Assembly (NCBI RefSeq): GCF_030123245.1
Contig: NZ_CP126101.1
Coordinates: 1,734,501-1,798,500 of the forward strand
Direction of reading: 5' to 3'
DNA: 64,000 bases
Origin: Lysinibacillus pakistanensis
Lineage (GTDB): Bacteria; Bacillota; Bacilli; Bacillales_A; Planococcaceae
Part shown: one piece after another, positions 44,108 through 52,041 of the stretch
Layout: each line of letters begins with the position of its first letter
How positions within the stretch are numbered: position 1 is the stretch's first letter
The notes under the pieces: model-generated
Databases searched by the model: none
What the model saw: the letters and a program-made list of their open reading frames with translations, nothing else
Told to the model about the DNA's origin: nothing
Translations under genes and position numbers: made by a program

Positions 44108-44743
44108 ATGAGTAATTTTAGAGGGATAATCTTAGAGGGCTACTCGAATGCTGGAAAAACATCAGTCTTAAAAGCGTTGAAACAACTTCAAGCAAGTGAT
44201 GATGCCGAACGTAGTGTCATAGTTCTCAGTGAGCATTATTCGCAAGTATTACACAAAGTAAATGGTGAATTAAAGTCGTTAAGTCGAGATGAACACTTAC
44301 AAGTCTTAAGAGAAAGAGTCACGATGCTGAAAATGTTAAATAATTGGTCAAGAGAAATTGGACAAACCCAACGTTCAAAAGGTTTATTCTTTATATTGGA
44401 AAGGTTTCATTTAAATCATCGAGTAGCATTTTCTCATTCAATATCAGATGAAATCAAGGAATTAGAAGCCCAGTTATTTGAAATGGGAGCAAGATGTACT
44501 TTGTTAACTGTATCACCAGAAAATTTAGAGCAAAGAATAAGTAGTAGAAACCCTAATGAAAGGGAAGGGAAAACCATGGAAGAAATGAAATTAGCGTGTG
44601 AATTATTATTAAAACAACAACAAGAGTATAGGAGCCAAGCTGAAAATTCTATCATTCCTACAATTGAAATAAATACTGATAATAAAGATTGGGATTCCTA
44701 CGCAAAACAAATTTACTTATTAAACTCCCATGAAAGAACGTAA
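44108..44743 (+). CDS. P-loop kinase-like ATPase (thymidylate kinase-like)
   Basis: The Walker A motif is GYSNAGKT at residues 11-18, and the fold resembles nucleoside/nucleotide kinases: a DRX-like FILERFHLNH segment near residue 100 and a lid-like ISSRNPNEREGK with basic residues. At 211 residues it is close in size to thymidylate kinase, but the usual thymidylate signature is absent. It has a strong TAGGAGGAAAG ribosome site. It lies in the accessory stretch after a nucleotidyltransferase, so a small-molecule or toxin-antitoxin-like role is possible. Substrate unknown. Confidence 0.65.
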   Translation: MSNFRGIILEGYSNAGKTSVLKALKQLQASDDAERSVIVLSEHYSQVLHKVNGELKSLSRDEHLQVLRERVTMLKMLNNWSREIGQTQRSKGLFFILERFHLNHRVAFSHSISDEIKELEAQLFEMGARCTLLTVSPENLEQRISSRNPNEREGKTMEEMKLACELLLKQQQEYRSQAENSIIPTIEINTDNKDWDSYAKQIYLLNSHERT

Positions 44744-44793
44744 CATCTTTCATTTTCTGTGGTGTAGCGCTGGTTTTTGCGCTACATGGATGG

Positions 44794-44819
44794 CTAACTG
44801 GGGCAATTGTTCAATAGAG
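44794..44819 (+). repeat. AACGGGTGC-type repeat, copy 4 (diverged)
   Basis: CTAACTGGGGCAATTGTTCA followed by ATAGAG has the same layout as the other copies (CTAAC, GGTGC-like, TTGnnCAATAAG-like). It follows the P-loop kinase gene. Confidence 0.5.
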
Positions 44820-44895
44820 CAGTCGCTTTTCAATAACGTTGAGGTCAGTTCAATATATATAAGTGAAAAAATAATTAATGGAGGGGGTAATGTGA

Positions 44896-45063
44896 CACAT
44901 TCTTATATCTACACCTTGGGATGGAGAAGGGACGCAATGGATGGAGCACTACCTTTATGTTTGTAACAAAAATAGTGAAGAACTTGTAAAGTATTTAGCA
45001 TTCAGAGATTATTTGCGAAATAACCCACAAGTCGTAATTGAATATGAAATTGAGAGGAGATAA
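44896..45063 (+). pseudogene. GrpB-family fragment (C-terminal part)
   Basis: In this frame the last 40 codons read YLYVCNKNSEELVKYLAFRD then YLRNNPQVVIEYE. This is the conserved C-terminal end of GrpB/UPF0157 nucleotidyltransferase-like proteins (HxLxVC...ELxxHLxFRDYLRxNP). The N-terminal two thirds is missing: the frame opens only at 44896 and no start with a ribosome site fits. The NUDIX gene begins three bases after the stop, so the fragment may have been fused to its present neighbour by deletion. Confidence 0.65.
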
Positions 45064-45066
45064 GCA

Positions 45067-45543
45067 ATGAGGGCGCCTTATCAAGTTTTGGTATTTCCTT
45101 ATATAATCACTGACAATTCTATTGAATATGCAATTTTTAAGAGAAGTGATTATGGGTATTGGCAGGGATTAGCAGGTGGTGGGGAAGAGGATGAGACTCC
45201 TATTGAATCAGCTAAACGAGAAGCATTTGAAGAGGCTGGTATTACAAAAGATTATCCATATATTGAATTAGATTCTATGTCTTCACTACCGGTAGAAGAT
45301 GTAGTTGGGAACTTCCTTTGGGGAGAAGACATTTATGTATTAAAAGAATTTTCTTTTGGTGTTAAAGTTCCTACAAAAGATATAACTTTATCAAAAGAGC
45401 ACCTCAACTACAAATGGTTATGTTTTGAAGAGGCAGTAACGCTTTTGAAATGGGATAGCAATAAAACGGCGTTATGGGAATTGAACAAAAGGTTATTAAA
45501 TCGGACTAACACCAAGCAAAAGTTTGCGAAAGAAAATACTTAA
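45067..45543 (+). CDS. NUDIX hydrolase
   Basis: A pyrophosphohydrolase of 158 residues with a complete NUDIX box at residues 37-59: Gly37, Glu43, then RE at 51-52 and EEAG at 55-58 (in AKREAFEEAGI). It is similar in layout to dATP/dihydroneopterin-triphosphate pyrophosphatases. ATG with ribosome site GAGAGGAGA, overlapping the end of the GrpB fragment. An AACGGGTGC-type repeat follows the stop. The substrate is probably a nucleotide derivative but cannot be specified. Confidence 0.83.
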   Translation: MRAPYQVLVFPYIITDNSIEYAIFKRSDYGYWQGLAGGGEEDETPIESAKREAFEEAGITKDYPYIELDSMSSLPVEDVVGNFLWGEDIYVLKEFSFGVKVPTKDITLSKEHLNYKWLCFEEAVTLLKWDSNKTALWELNKRLLNRTNTKQKFAKENT

Positions 45544-45544
45544 T

Positions 45545-45590
45545 CTATCGGTGCTAATTGAAGAAGATAGCAAAACCAGAAGCAACAATC
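45545..45590 (+). repeat. AACGGGTGC-type repeat, copy 5 with extended tail
   Basis: CTATCGGTGCTAATTGAAGA starts two codons after the NUDIX stop. The similarity to the copy at 51001 continues for about 45 bases through CCAGAA and CAATCTTT, so the repeat is longer than its 26-base core. Confidence 0.6.
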
Positions 45591-45612
45591 TTTGAGAAAA
45601 TAGCCTATTGAA

Positions 45613-45963
45613 TTAGTGGAGCAGTTTCAAATCTAGTAGCCGGTCTATTTTTTCGTGAATTGTTTGTTCTTGTTTTGTTAGCCGTTTAATTTCTAACTGT
45701 AATTTTTGTAATTCATCTTCATCAAAATCTGAATCAATGTATTTATGTGCCATTTCTTTATTTGTTAAAATATCTTTGACTGCTTTAGTAATGTTTTGTC
45801 TAATTCTTTTATCATTTATATATGGTTTAACTGGACAATTATCATGTGTATTTTCAGCAGCATGTGTAATAACAAAGAGAGGGTAACATTGATCTTCATT
45901 TTTGCCATATGCCATTTGTTTTTTCACACTAAGAGCTTTGCTGCAATCATGTATCTGTACCAT
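45613..45963 (-). pseudogene. Fragment resembling the C-terminal part of a large serine recombinase
   Basis: A 116-residue frame with two Cys-containing turns (EDQCYPLFV and DNCPVKPYI) followed by a coiled coil ending in EKIDRLLDLKLL. That order, a zinc-ribbon-like part, an N-terminal helix, then a coiled coil with KIxRLLDL, recalls the C-terminal domains of large serine integrases. No catalytic domain is present. The likeness is weak and the frame could instead be an unrelated small protein. It lies in the mobile-looking part of the window. Confidence 0.35.
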
Positions 45964-46342
45964 GTATGTCTTTAAAAAAACAGAGGAATAGAGAAATTGT
46001 CGGTAGCACCAGGAAAATGTTCAGGAGCTGCCTTAAAGGCACGAATGTTGTTACAGGGGCTATACAACATTCAGGCGCAATTGTGGAACAACAACAGATA
46101 GAAAACAATCAAACTATTATTGCATAGCTCTTCAAAAGAAAGAATCCGTTTTAATCAATCTTTTTTTAAAACGGATTCTTTTAATTTAACGTAAAATACG
46201 TGTTTGCAGGGTGTTTTTGATCAATCTTTATTCCAAAGCTATATCAAGTTAACGTTTTATATGTCCCCAAAAGTGAAAAAATCTGAGCTGTATTCAGCAA
46301 AGAAACTAAAATTTCTATTTTGGGGTATTTAGTATTCTTAGA
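45964..46342. other. Intergenic region with a perfect 16-bp hairpin
   Basis: Besides the hairpin AAAGAATCCGTTTTAA (46139-46154) / TTAAAACGGATTCTTT (46166-46181), only short frames are seen. Sequence after the hairpin (GTAAAATACGTGTTTGCA, and CAAAGCTATATCAAGTT) resembles the sequence after the hairpin at 51074-51125. Confidence 0.6.
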
Positions 46343-46645
46343 TTGATGATTATGGGGTCCTACCAGGGTTCCGCCAACATTTTAATGAAAATATACGCTA
46401 AGCCAATATTCAATACAATAAAGCCAATAATTCATTCTCTAAGGGGACTATCGGCTTATAGACGCTTGCTCACGTTTCGAATTTTATGGTGGATTATTCA
46501 TTTCGGCTGCCGTCGCTGGCGTGCCCCACAGCTTCGCCAAGTGGAGAGAGATTTGTTTCGAAATATTGCGGTTTTATTCGAAGATGCATACACCCGAGTT
46601 CTGCGAGTGTATAATCTGAATCAGCAATGGAATTTTACAAGATGA
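46343..46645 (+). CDS. Hypothetical protein of doubtful coding status
   Basis: A 100-codon frame directly before the decarboxylase gene. Base composition rises in GC from about 46450 on, like that gene. The product is basic and rich in Arg and hydrophobic residues (for example YRRLLTFRILWWIIHFG), with no known motif. No good ribosome site precedes the first ATGs. It may be a leader or the remnant of a gene carried in with the decarboxylase. Confidence 0.3.
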   Translation: MMIMGSYQGSANILMKIYAKPIFNTIKPIIHSLRGLSAYRRLLTFRILWWIIHFGCRRWRAPQLRQVERDLFRNIAVLFEDAYTRVLRVYNLNQQWNFTR

Positions 46646-46664
46646 AGGGAGATGCATTTTCCAC

Positions 46665-48128
46665 ATGATGAAGCATAATTCAATTCTTAATCTTAATACG
46701 GATGAACGCATGGACATTGGAACCTATCTTTTGGAGCAAATCAATGACTATATGACGCACATACGCGGGGTTCGTGTCTCACCTGAACTCAGCGTGGATG
46801 CGGTTGCAGAATACGCACGTAGATTATCTTTTGAGCATCCCGTCAGCGCACGCGAGGCGATTTATCATATCCTGGAGGGATTAAGGCAATACCAAGTACA
46901 TACGCCACACCCGCGATATTTCGGCCTGTATAATCCGCGGCCCAACTTCATGGGAATAATGGCGGATATGATTACTGCAGCATTCAATCCGCAGCTTGCA
47001 GCCTGGAGCCATGCGCCTGTAGCGGTCGAAATGGAGAACTATGTATTGAAAGAGATAGCTTCAAAATTCGGTTATTCAGCAGAGGCAGCAGATGGGACAT
47101 TTACAACTGGGGGAGCGGAAGCAAATTTGACAGCCGTACTGACCGCACTAGTGCATCGTTTTCCATCTTATGCTAAAGAGGGGCTGAGGTCGCTCCCCAC
47201 GCAACCCGTCATGTACGCCTCTGCTGAGAGCCACCATTCTCTGGTAAAGGCAGCTCGTTCCTGCGGACTGGGTACAGATTCCCTTCGTATTATTACGACA
47301 GATTCTCAACTGCATATAGATGTTCATGCGCTTCATCATCAAATTCAAGTGGATCGCGCTGCTGGATACACTCCTTTTCTCATCATTGCGACGGGTGGAA
47401 CGACCGGCGCCGGAGCGATTGATCCCATTAACGAAATGGCAAACTTGGCTGAACGTGAGCAACTGTGGCTGCATGTGGATGCTGCGTACGGAGGAGCCTC
47501 CGTGTTTGCACCAGAACTGCTTGATCTACTTCATGGTATTAACCGAGCTGACTCCATTACCTTCGATGCGCACAAGTGGATGTCTGTCCCAATGGGGGCG
47601 GGAATTTATATTACACGGCATAAGGACATCTTACATAGAACATTCAGCATCACGGCAGATTATATGCCGAAAGAAGGGGGTGATCTGGATGTTATTGAAC
47701 CGTTCACCCATTCGATTCAATGGTCGCGAAGGTTTATCGGTTTGAAAGTGTACTTATCTCTTGTAACTGCTGGTTGGGAAGGCTATCGCAGCATGGTGCA
47801 GCACCAGACAGAGATGGGCAATCGGTTACGCCGGGACCTTGCATGCTCTAACTGGAAGGTTGTCAATGATACCGTATTGCCTGTAGTATGCTTTACTGAT
47901 TCCAATATACAATCAAAGATCCAATCGAATTTCGCATCATTTATATGTCAAGAGATATTACGTTCAGGGCAGGCATGGATTTCAGTATACGAAATAAACA
48001 AGGCTCCAGTACTGCGAGCTTGCATTACGAACTACGATTCAACTGAGGAAGATATTATGGTATTGATGGAGTTGCTGAATAGAGCAAGAGCAAAATATTT
48101 GGAGAGACATCCGAACGGTTTGAGCTGA
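46665..48128 (+). CDS. Pyridoxal-dependent group II decarboxylase
   Basis: A PLP enzyme of 487 residues in the aromatic-L-amino-acid/glutamate decarboxylase family (PF00282). ESHHSLVKAA gives the His stacking on the cofactor, ATGGTTGAGAIDPI and HVDAAYGG bind phosphate and pyridine N, and FDAHKWMSVP has the Schiff-base Lys. FTTGGAEANL is the conserved N-terminal part. The substrate may be an aromatic or acidic amino acid. Its GC content and codon choice (many GCG, CGC and CTG codons) differ sharply from the AT-rich neighbours, which points to recent transfer, perhaps from a Paenibacillus-like donor. Confidence 0.85.
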   Translation: MMKHNSILNLNTDERMDIGTYLLEQINDYMTHIRGVRVSPELSVDAVAEYARRLSFEHPVSAREAIYHILEGLRQYQVHTPHPRYFGLYNPRPNFMGIMADMITAAFNPQLAAWSHAPVAVEMENYVLKEIASKFGYSAEAADGTFTTGGAEANLTAVLTALVHRFPSYAKEGLRSLPTQPVMYASAESHHSLVKAARSCGLGTDSLRIITTDSQLHIDVHALHHQIQVDRAAGYTPFLIIATGGTTGAGAIDPINEMANLAEREQLWLHVDAAYGGASVFAPELLDLLHGINRADSITFDAHKWMSVPMGAGIYITRHKDILHRTFSITADYMPKEGGDLDVIEPFTHSIQWSRRFIGLKVYLSLVTAGWEGYRSMVQHQTEMGNRLRRDLACSNWKVVNDTVLPVVCFTDSNIQSKIQSNFASFICQEILRSGQAWISVYEINKAPVLRACITNYDSTEEDIMVLMELLNRARAKYLERHPNGLS

Positions 48129-48210
48129 ATTTAGCCAAGGAAGACATTATACCATCAATGGGCTGTTCCAATAGTCATGTCACGACATAGAATAGTCCGG
48201 GGTCCCACCA

Positions 48211-49440
48211 CATCGCCATCAAGCTAAGGTTAATTTGTATCATCATAACGAAAAAAACGCTATTCTTTTTGTAGAAATATACAGGAAGGATTGCGTTTTC
48301 TATGAGTTTTTCTGTTTCAGCGAAATGAATCTCTTTGCTCAATAACTTCAAAAATACTTATCTCCATCTTCTCTACAACAATTAGCTAAAGAAGTTGGTT
48401 TTGTTCAACGTACAAGTAAATATCAAGCACAAGAATTAATTGCTTTATGTGTATGGCTTAGTCAACAGGTCGCGAGTACACCACTCACACAATTGTGTAG
48501 CCGTCTCGAAGTATCTACAGGTGTCCTCATGAGCCCCGAAGGGCTTAATCAACGATTCAATGGTTCAGCCGTACAGTTTCTTCAACAAGTTCTAGCTAAT
48601 CTTCTAACTCAAAGAATTCATTCAACACAAGAAATACTTCATCCATACTCCACGACTTTTAAACGTATTCGATCCTAGATCCTACAACATTTCAACTTCC
48701 AGATAAGTTTACTTCACATTATCAAGATTCTGGCGGAATAGCCATACCGCGGGTGTTAAAATCCAACTTGAATATGACTTATTGAGTGGGAAGTTCCTCC
48801 ACGTTTATGTAGGAGAAGGGAGAGAAAATGATAAAACCTTCGGTTCCACAAGTCTACTAACCATTCAACAGAAAGACTTATACATAAGGAATTTAGGGTA
48901 TTTCGACTTACACGACTTACAGAAAATGAATGATGAAGGTGCTTACTATGTCTCACGTTTGAAGTTGAATACTCGCATATATCGTAAGAATGATGAACCG
49001 GAGTTTTTTCGGAATGGGACTGTGAAGAAAGGTATTCTCTTTATTCAGTTAGACACAGAAGAGCTTATGAATCAATTACAACCTGGTCAAACACTTGAAA
49101 TTTCAGAAGCATACATTGGGCTGTATCAAAAACTACCCGCCCGAGTGATTATTCATCGACTAACTGAGGTACAAACAGAGAAAAGATTGAAAGAACAAGC
49201 AAAAAAAGAAAAGAAGAAGGGCATTACCTATAGAGACCGAAGCAAACGATTAAGTGGAATGAACGTATATATTACAAATCTTTCTTTAGAAGCCGTTCCA
49301 ACGGAACATATTCATGAACTGTATTCGTTACTTGGCAGATTGAAATTCTATATAAAACATGGAAATCTTTTTTTTCAAACTGACAAGTGCAAAGAGATTA
49401 AGAGGGAACGCTAAGAGTGTCTTCGCTTGTTATACGAGAT
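48211..49440 (+). mobile_element. Decayed IS4-family (IS231-like) insertion sequence
   Basis: Pieces of one transposase are spread over several frames: LQQLAKEVGFVQRTSKYQAQ near 48375, LNQRFNGSAVQFLQQVLANL near 48545, and from 48782 a 210-residue frame with DLHDLQKMNDEGAYYVSRLK and YRDRSKRLSGMNVYITNLSL. Near 49320, where IS4 enzymes have YSLRWQIE, the reading frame shifts. Stops and shifts near 48678, 48720-48780, 49330 and 49410 make it inactive. A possible left terminal repeat, CATCGCCATCAAGCTAAGG, lies at 48211. No matching right end was found, so the element is probably truncated. Confidence 0.75.
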
Positions 49441-49889
49441 CGTAATGTCCCAACCAGCCTAATCATGCGTTAACAAGTAGAGGGCGAACAGTTTAGTTGT
49501 CGGGATCAAGTTCCACGGGTGCTTCCGTTCTACCCCAGCTACTATCAATCTATAAATTGAATAAAAAATAGTCAACCAGATTTCTCCGGTTGACCTTATA
49601 ATACGAACGAAGCAGATTATTGAAAGAAGAAATTTGTTACAAACTACGAAAAGCCCAGAGAATAGGTGATCCTTTTCCCTTTCAACCGTTCAGAAATGGA
49701 CGGTTATTTTTATACTTAAAATGATTACTAGGTATGATTTACTAACCTGTTTTCTGTTTAAAAAATTTTAAAAAAATAGTTGGTGAAAAGAATTTCTTAT
49801 CGATTTAACCTTTGGGTAAGGAGATAATCATATTTACTAAGAAAAGACAATTGAGCTAAAAAGTCAATATATGATATGGAGAAAGTTAT
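49441..49889. other. Intergenic region after the IS remnant
   Basis: No gene seen. A 7-bp inverted repeat GTCAACC (49571-49577) / GGTTGAC (49588-49594) could be a weak terminator. The final 30 bases supply the ribosome site of the serine hydrolase. Confidence 0.45.
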
Positions 49890-50870
49890 ATGAATCAAGA
49901 AAAAGTGATAGAGTTAGAACAGAAAATAAACAATGATTATAGTAATATTGCAGGCATGGTTGTACTAAAAGATGGTAAAACACTTTATGAAAATTATTTC
50001 AATGAATGCACTTCTTCTAGCCGAATCCATGTTTATTCAGTATCAAAAAGTATTATTTCCATATTGTTTGGGATTGCCTTAGACAAGGGGTACATCAAGA
50101 GTATCAATCAGAAAGTATTGGATTTTTTTCCAGATTACAAGACAAAAAGAGGAGAGAAAACTATACAAAATATTACAATTAAGGATATGCTGACAATGAC
50201 AGCTCCGTATAAATATAAAGTTGCACCATACACTTACATTAAGTATTTTATGAGTGATGACTGGGTAAAATTTACACTTAATTTATTGGGAGGTAAAGGG
50301 CAAATCGGGAAATTTAGGTATACTCCTCTCGTAGGTCCAGATATTTTGTCAGGCATTCTTGTAAAAGTAACGGGAAAATCTGTGTTTGATTTCGCAACAG
50401 AAAGTGTATTCTCGCCATTAGGAATTACTCTTGAGAGTAATGTGATTTTTCATAGTGTAAAGGAACAACGCGAATTCAATAAATCTAAAAGTATCAGTGG
50501 CTGGGTTGCTGATCCAAATGGAGTAAATACAGCAGGGTGGGGTCTTACTCTTTCTCCTAGGGATATGGCGAAAATAGGTCAATTATACTTAGACGGAGGA
50601 ATCTGGAATGGAAAACAAATTGTGTCGTCTCAATGGATAGACGAGAGTACAAAGGAACATAGTCGATGGGAAAAACTCAATCTATCATATGGATATTTAT
50701 GGTGGATTATTGACGATAAAGAACAAGCCTATGCAGCTATGGGTGATGGAGGTAATGTGATTTATATTAATAAAAAGAGAAATATGGTCGTTTCTATTAC
50801 TTCTCATTTTAAGTCAAATGCCAAGGATAGAATAGAACTTATTAAGGAATATATAGAAAGAATATTTTGA
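49890..50870 (+). CDS. Serine hydrolase, beta-lactamase/class C-type fold
   Basis: The nucleophile motif SxxK is Ser50-Val-Ser-Lys53 in HVYSVSKSIISI, followed by the helix FGIALDKGYI. RYTPLVGPDILSGILVKVTG occupies the place of the YxN motif but without the Asn, and GDGGNVIYI replaces the usual HTG. The 326 residues have no signal peptide, so a cytosolic esterase or peptidase role is more likely than antibiotic hydrolysis. ATG after GGAGAAAG. An AACGGGTGC-type repeat lies about 130 bases beyond the stop, like those after the other accessory genes. Confidence 0.82.
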   Translation: MNQEKVIELEQKINNDYSNIAGMVVLKDGKTLYENYFNECTSSSRIHVYSVSKSIISILFGIALDKGYIKSINQKVLDFFPDYKTKRGEKTIQNITIKDMLTMTAPYKYKVAPYTYIKYFMSDDWVKFTLNLLGGKGQIGKFRYTPLVGPDILSGILVKVTGKSVFDFATESVFSPLGITLESNVIFHSVKEQREFNKSKSISGWVADPNGVNTAGWGLTLSPRDMAKIGQLYLDGGIWNGKQIVSSQWIDESTKEHSRWEKLNLSYGYLWWIIDDKEQAYAAMGDGGNVIYINKKRNMVVSITSHFKSNAKDRIELIKEYIERIF

Positions 50871-50997
50871 AAATACAGAATAATTGATTAATAAATCGTT
50901 CTGGATTGATTGAAAAATTATTAATACAAAGTGGCTATTGTGTCCATTAGAAAACGATATATTGCTAAATGAATAAATTGTGAATAATTATACTTAA

Positions 50998-51050
50998 ACA
51001 AACGGGTGCGTTAATTGAAGATTCGGATCCAGAAATAATCAATCTTTATT
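50998..51050 (+). repeat. AACGGGTGC-type repeat, copy 6 with extended tail
   Basis: AACGGGTGCGTTAATTGAAG followed by ATTCGG and, further on, CCAGAAATAATCAATCTTTA. It shares its core with the copy at 43979 and its tail with the copy at 45545. Confidence 0.65.
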
Positions 51051-51073
51051 ATAAAAACCAAACTAGATAAATA

Positions 51074-51125
51074 AAAGAAACCAACTGTTTTGATCAAACT
51101 TTGTTTCAAAACAGTTGGTTTCTTT
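51074..51125. terminator. Perfect 20-bp hairpin downstream of the serine hydrolase
   Basis: The arms at 51074-51093 and 51106-51125 are fully complementary (starting AAAGAAACC and ending GGTTTCTTT) with a 12-base loop. T-rich sequence follows. Probably a terminator. It stands in the same relation to the repeat and downstream flank as the hairpin at 46139-46181. Confidence 0.65.
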
Positions 51126-51220
51126 CTGTATAAAATCAGCGTTTGCAACTTACCTTTAATCGAACTATATTCAAAAGCTACAGAAATCAAGTTTATAGTA
51201 AATTTTAAAAGTAAATATTG

Positions 51221-51308
51221 AAAATTTCACATCAGAAAAGCGTGAGAATCAACCTAAAATTGATTTTCTTGCGCTTTTGAGGTTTTAACCAGTTTTATGT
51301 CCAGACTC
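51221..51308. repeat. Dispersed repeat, copy 2
   Basis: AAAATTTCAC, CAGAAAAGCG, a hairpin ending in GCGCTTTT, then GTTTTAACCAGTTTTATGTC and CAGAC align with 26032-26125 over almost the whole length. Here it lies upstream of no obvious convergent pair, between the serine hydrolase and the DUF3139-like gene. Confidence 0.7.
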
Positions 51309-51372
51309 ATTTTACTTTCAAATAAGTTGAGTTTTTTTGTTTTTCTTATAGTTAGTATCTTATGAAAAGTCT

Positions 51373-51794
51373 TTAATCTCGTTCCACATACTTTCCGTCA
51401 TTTTGAAGGTAATTTTCATTATAGGATACATATGCTTGAATGACTTTATCATTTTCAATTTTATATACATAAAGTACTGTTGGTTCTTCAGCAAATTTAA
51501 CTTTTATTTGGTATCCAAATGCTGTAGTTAATAATTCTTCTTTATCAAAACTAGTTTCCCAAGACGCATTAGGGTATTTCTTTTCTAAATGTTCTTCTAC
51601 CATTTGAGTATATTTGTCATATTTAGCGTCCTGTATATTAGGACGAACAGTTAGGAATACTGCATAGCTTATAAGGATAATAATAATAAAGCTATACAAA
51701 ATTTTTTTACCTTTTTTTCTTAAAAAAATGAAATCACAAAAAGAAAAAAATAGATTCCTATCACAAAAAATAATTCTATCGTTTTTATACCCAT
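51373..51794 (-). pseudogene. DUF3139-like membrane protein, interrupted in a homopolymer
   Basis: On the minus strand an AGGAGG-led ATG at 51794 opens a 24-codon frame, MGIKTIELFFVIGIYFF onward, that ends in TAA right after seven T residues. One extra T would join it in frame to LRKKGKKI and then the 108-residue frame to 51373 (a membrane helix, then NASWETSFDKEELLTTAFGY, YQIKVKF and a short C-terminal strand). The product resembles small DUF3139 proteins with one or two helices and an outer domain. It may be a true frameshift, a phase-variable tract or a sequencing error. Confidence 0.55.
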
Positions 51795-52041
51795 ATAAAC
51801 ACCTCCTAATTAATTCTATTTTAATGAGATTCTTCTATTTTTATTATAGCTAATGTAGATCGATAACCTATATAACCATTAAGTATTGGTTCAAACATAA
51901 ATTGTGAAAATATCGCTATTTTGAATATTTATTTAATTGCTCTTGGCTACCAACTCTTTTTCTCTTCACTTAACGGAGTCAGGGATAGCTGAATAGCCCC
52001 AGTGATTAATTAAGGGTCCGCATTAAAAACTGGCTTAACTT

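Noticed and set aside
43147..45590. The short repeats as a CRISPR array
   Set aside because: Spacing is hundreds of bases with genes between, repeats are imperfect, and no cas gene is present.
47148..47745. Two overlapping frames on either strand in the decarboxylase gene
   Set aside because: The higher GC content of this gene lengthens shadow frames; neither resembles a protein family.
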